Part shown: piece after piece, positions 9,966-12,450 of the stretch
Layout of the letters: the number at the start of each line of letters is the position of its first letter
Numbering within the stretch: position 1 is the stretch's first letter
Assembly (NCBI GenBank): GCA_030445875.1
Contig: JASUSX010000031.1
Coordinates: 1 to 12,450 of the forward strand
Source: Clostridia bacterium
GTDB lineage: Bacteria; Bacillota; DSM-521; Neomoorellales; Neomoorellaceae
Length of the DNA: 12,450 nucleotides
Direction: 5' to 3'
Notes under the pieces: generated by a model
Seen by the model: only the letters and a program-made list of their open reading frames with translations
The model's database searches: none
What the model was told of the DNA's origin: nothing
Made by a program: the position numbers and the translations under genes

Positions 9966-10052
9966 TAAGAAACCAGGGAAAGGCGTGCAAGGTGGAGTAA
10001 TCTGCCAGCAGTAACTACTTTTAGCAGAAGCCTGTTTGCGGAGGGGTTAACA

Positions 10053-11345
<1,293 letters not shown>

Positions 11346-11353
11346 TGCAAGCC

Positions 11354-11387
11354 AAAACCCCTCTCGCAGGGTAGCGTGAGGGGTTTT
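11354..11387. terminator. Bidirectional rho-independent terminator shared by purD and the convergent toxin-antitoxin operon
   Basis: AAAACCCCTC (11354-11363) pairs perfectly with GAGGGGTTTT (11378-11387). An inner CGC/GCG helix (11365-11367 with 11374-11376) leaves a 6-base loop. The run of A before the stem and the run of T after it make the element read as a terminator on both strands. It begins 8 bases after the purD stop and ends 3 bases before the stop codon of the toxin gene on the other strand. Confidence 0.92.
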
Positions 11388-11390
11388 ATG

Positions 11391-11864
11391 TTAACCCAAC
11401 CATATTATCTTTACATCTGCTATATCTTGTAATTCTGGATCCCCGGTAAGCAGGGCGCTTTCGGTAACTACCGCCGTTGCCACGGCAAAAGCGTCGGCGT
11501 AGGCAATAGGGTATTTTATCTTTAATCTTGCGGCCCTGATTACGAGATCATAGTCAACAGGGACAAACTCCAGGGTAGATAGAGAGAGCCGGTTAATTAA
11601 TTCTTTCGCTTCCCTTTCACCCTGCTTACGACCTATAATATAAAAAATCTCGCCAAGGTTAATTAAATTCAAGTAAATTCTAGGAGGTTTATTGATCTGT
11701 CCCAATAAAGGTGTAATTTCTTTAGCAGCGCTTGCACTACCATTGCACCAGGCGATGAGATTTTTAACAAAAATCCCGGCCTTTTCCCCTTGTAACCAGG
11801 CCAGGACGGCCCAGGAGTCCAGGGTAATACCGTCAATTTCCTGCTTACCGCTTTGAATTTCCAT
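11391..11864 (-). CDS. vapC: PIN-domain (VapC-like) ribonuclease toxin
   Basis: This is a 157-residue PIN-domain protein, predicted to be the metal-dependent endoribonuclease toxin of a VapBC-type pair. The four acidic positions of the fold are visible: Asp16 in TLDSWAVLAW, Glu72 in NLGEIFYIIGR, Asp124 in AYADAFAVATA and Asp142 in LLTGDPEL. The 56 residues between Asp16 and Glu72 are more than many short VapC proteins have, with a basic/polar segment around 35-62. ATG 11864 lies 20 bases inside the end of the antitoxin gene and has GGGAGGAG (11875-11882) 10 bases upstream, so translation is coupled to the antitoxin. The region is visibly richer in A+T than the pur genes, which suggests separate acquisition. 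The RNA target cannot be told from sequence. Confidence 0.85.
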   Translation of the reverse strand: MEIQSGKQEIDGITLDSWAVLAWLQGEKAGIFVKNLIAWCNGSASAAKEITPLLGQINKPPRIYLNLINLGEIFYIIGRKQGEREAKELINRLSLSTLEFVPVDYDLVIRAARLKIKYPIAYADAFAVATAVVTESALLTGDPELQDIADVKIIWLG

Positions 11865-12090
11865 ACCGGCTTAACTCCTCCCGGTGTTCTCGCAATAAAT
11901 CACCTAGCAAATTAACACCCCTGTATTTCCCATATAGTTCGGCGGCCAGGTCTTCTTTGACAGGACGTAGAATAATCCTATCGCCATCTAGGTCAATGAA
12001 AAATTTGGCTCCTGATTTGAGTTTCAGGGTTTCCCTAATCCACTTGGGTATCACTATCTGGCCCCTGGTTGACAAGGAGGTTACAGCCAC
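11845..12090 (-). CDS. vapB: AbrB/MazE-fold antitoxin (VapB-like)
   Basis: The predicted antitoxin is a swapped-hairpin AbrB DNA-binding protein that would neutralise the adjacent PIN toxin and repress their shared promoter. From GTG 12090 it has 81 residues. STRGQIVIPKWIRE (7-20) is the family core, and the second half of the fold runs to about residue 44 (ILRPV). A charged C-terminal tail, about 45-81, is the likely toxin-binding part. An ATG at 12123 would add 11 residues, but it directly follows the promoter -10 box and so lies upstream of the expected transcription start. GTG 12090 has AGGGGGTG (12099-12106) 8 bases ahead and gives a typical MAVTSLSTRGQ start. It overlaps the toxin gene by 20 bases. 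Confidence 0.85.
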   Translation of the reverse strand: MAVTSLSTRGQIVIPKWIRETLKLKSGAKFFIDLDGDRIILRPVKEDLAAELYGKYRGVNLLGDLLREHREELSRYGNSKR

Positions 12091-12123
12091 AGGAATTACA
12101 CCCCCTGGTTTTATTCTTATCAT

Positions 12124-12152
12124 ATTGTAAGATGCCAGGATGTTTCTGTCAA
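12124..12152 (-). promoter_or_regulatory. Sigma-A type promoter of the toxin-antitoxin operon
   Basis: Read on the - strand there is a perfect -35 TTGACA (12147-12152), a 17-base spacer and a -10 TACAAT (12124-12129) with one mismatch to TATAAT. Transcription should start near 12117, leaving a leader of roughly 25-30 bases that contains the AGGGGGTG ribosome binding site for the GTG at 12090. Confidence 0.85.
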
Positions 12153-12157
12153 TCTTA
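12128..12157. repeat. Inverted repeat spanning the toxin-antitoxin promoter, possible operator
   Basis: TAAGAT (12128-12133) and ATCTTA (12152-12157) are perfect inverted copies whose centres are 24 bases apart. One arm touches the -10 box and the other the -35 box. AbrB-fold antitoxins commonly bind palindromes in their own promoter, so this is a plausible autoregulation site. At six bases per arm, chance is not excluded. Confidence 0.45.
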
Positions 12158-12228
12158 AATATCCTCCTGGCGAAGCCCGACTCATGCGGGAATCAATAAT
12201 TCTCGCGGTCCTCTCCGGGTGTATAAGG

Positions 12229-12288
12229 CTTCCTTCCCCGGTAAAAGCTAACCAGTGCTGGCATTATCCGGCTTCACAGGGAAGGAGG
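12229..12288 (+). ncRNA. Candidate leader hairpin masking a ribosome binding site
   Basis: CTTCCTTCCC (12229-12238) pairs with GGGAAGGAGG (12279-12288) over ten base pairs with one G-T wobble. Inside, CGG (12239-12241) can pair with CCG (12268-12270), followed by a bulged TAA/TTA helix and a GC...CCA/TGG...C tip around 12247-12262. The 3' strand of the outer stem contains AAGGAGG (12282-12288), which is 7 bases before TTG 12296, so the folded RNA would block initiation there. There is no T-run, so it is not a simple terminator on either strand. I recognise no riboswitch class. Confidence 0.4.
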
Positions 12289-12295
12289 AAAGACC

Positions 12296-12450
12296 TTGCC
12301 CGGTCCTTATCGCAAACCTTTAAGGGCGGCCCTTTTCCGCCGCCGCCAGCGTCCGGCCCTGCAGTGTAAGCAGGGGGGAAAACAGGGTCAGGGCCAATCC
12401 GGGTGTAATAACCACATGCAACCCTACCCGCCCCTGGAGGAATACCAGCT
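12296..12450 (+). CDS. Start of a rightward reading frame cut by the window edge, possibly a GH15-type protein
   Basis: From TTG 12296 the frame is open for 51 codons to the window edge, with AAGGAGG (12282-12288) at ideal spacing. The first 40 residues are basic and then Gln/Gly/Cys-rich, with no recognised domain. In the same frame, ATG 12416 gives MQPYPPLEEYQ, which resembles the N-terminus of glycoside hydrolase family 15 (glucoamylase-like) proteins, often of the form YxPIEDYxLI. If so, the gene may really begin at 12416, where only a weaker GGGTG (12401-12405) is seen, and 12296-12415 would be leader. Twelve residues are not enough for a firm call. No convincing rightward promoter was found in 12130-12228. 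Confidence 0.35.
   Translation, partial: MPGPYRKPLRAALFRRRQRPALQCKQGGKQGQGQSGCNNHMQPYPPLEEYQ

Noticed and set aside
12130..12228. Rightward promoter such as ATGCCA-17-TTAAAT or a TATAAG box at 12222
   Set aside because: The matches to consensus are weak and the second candidate has no credible -35 partner.
12184..12369. 61-codon + strand frame starting at ATG 12184
   Set aside because: It has no ribosome binding site, a Pro-rich translation with no family features, and it overlaps the better-supported frame with AAGGAGG before TTG 12296.
12275..12375. Cyclic di-GMP-I or cobalamin riboswitch near the right edge
   Set aside because: Only short resemblances (CACAGGG, CGCAAACC, GCAGTGTAA) occur, and the order and helices of the consensus structures do not fit.
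12267..12449. - strand frames open from the right edge
   Set aside because: Two - strand frames are open here, one encoding a moderately hydrophobic tail, but neither shows a terminator, ribosome binding site or recognisable motif. Without sequence beyond the edge they cannot be supported.

Overview
The window carries ten consecutive purine biosynthesis genes on the + strand in the order purB-purC-purS-purQ-purL-purF-purM-purN-purH-purD (28 to 11345). A small, more A+T-rich toxin-antitoxin pair follows on the - strand (11391 to about 12090), and then a short non-coding stretch with the start of a rightward reading frame cut off by the window edge. The gene order matches the Bacillus subtilis pur operon downstream of purE/purK. 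The split FGAM synthase (PurS + PurQ + short PurL), the 4Fe-4S type PurF with a propeptide, strong GGAGG-type ribosome binding sites and the use of GTG and TTG starts all point to a Firmicute. The G+C-rich coding sequence suggests a high-G+C clostridial lineage such as Moorella or a relative. That genus is recalled resemblance, not a computed match.

The pur genes are packed as one transcription unit. purS/purQ and purM/purN overlap by ATGA, purQ/purL overlap by 11 bases, purL/purF overlap by 37 bases, and the other junctions are mostly under 35 bases. The two exceptions flank purH, where each gap is 87 bases. Together the enzymes take PRPP to IMP: PurF, PurD, PurN, PurSQL, PurM, then PurC, PurB and PurH. 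PurE/PurK would lie upstream, outside the window, as would the operon promoter. Transcription ends at a clear hairpin at 11354-11387 that is symmetric (A-run, stem, T-run) and also serves the convergent toxin-antitoxin operon.

The toxin-antitoxin operon is an AbrB-fold antitoxin followed by a PIN-domain (VapC-like) ribonuclease. It has a near-consensus sigma-A promoter (TTGACA, 17 bases, TACAAT) inside a 6-base inverted repeat. The promoter position shows that the longest possible antitoxin start cannot be used and that the GTG at 12090 is the likely start.

Two places hold RNA structure not explained by the genes. The purN-purH gap folds, by eye, into an ordered set of four helices whose closing helix pairs with the purH ribosome binding site and begins two bases after the purN stop codon. 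Near the right edge, a long hairpin (12229-12288) sequesters the AAGGAGG ribosome binding site of the truncated rightward reading frame. Both look like translational control elements and match no riboswitch class I could recognise.
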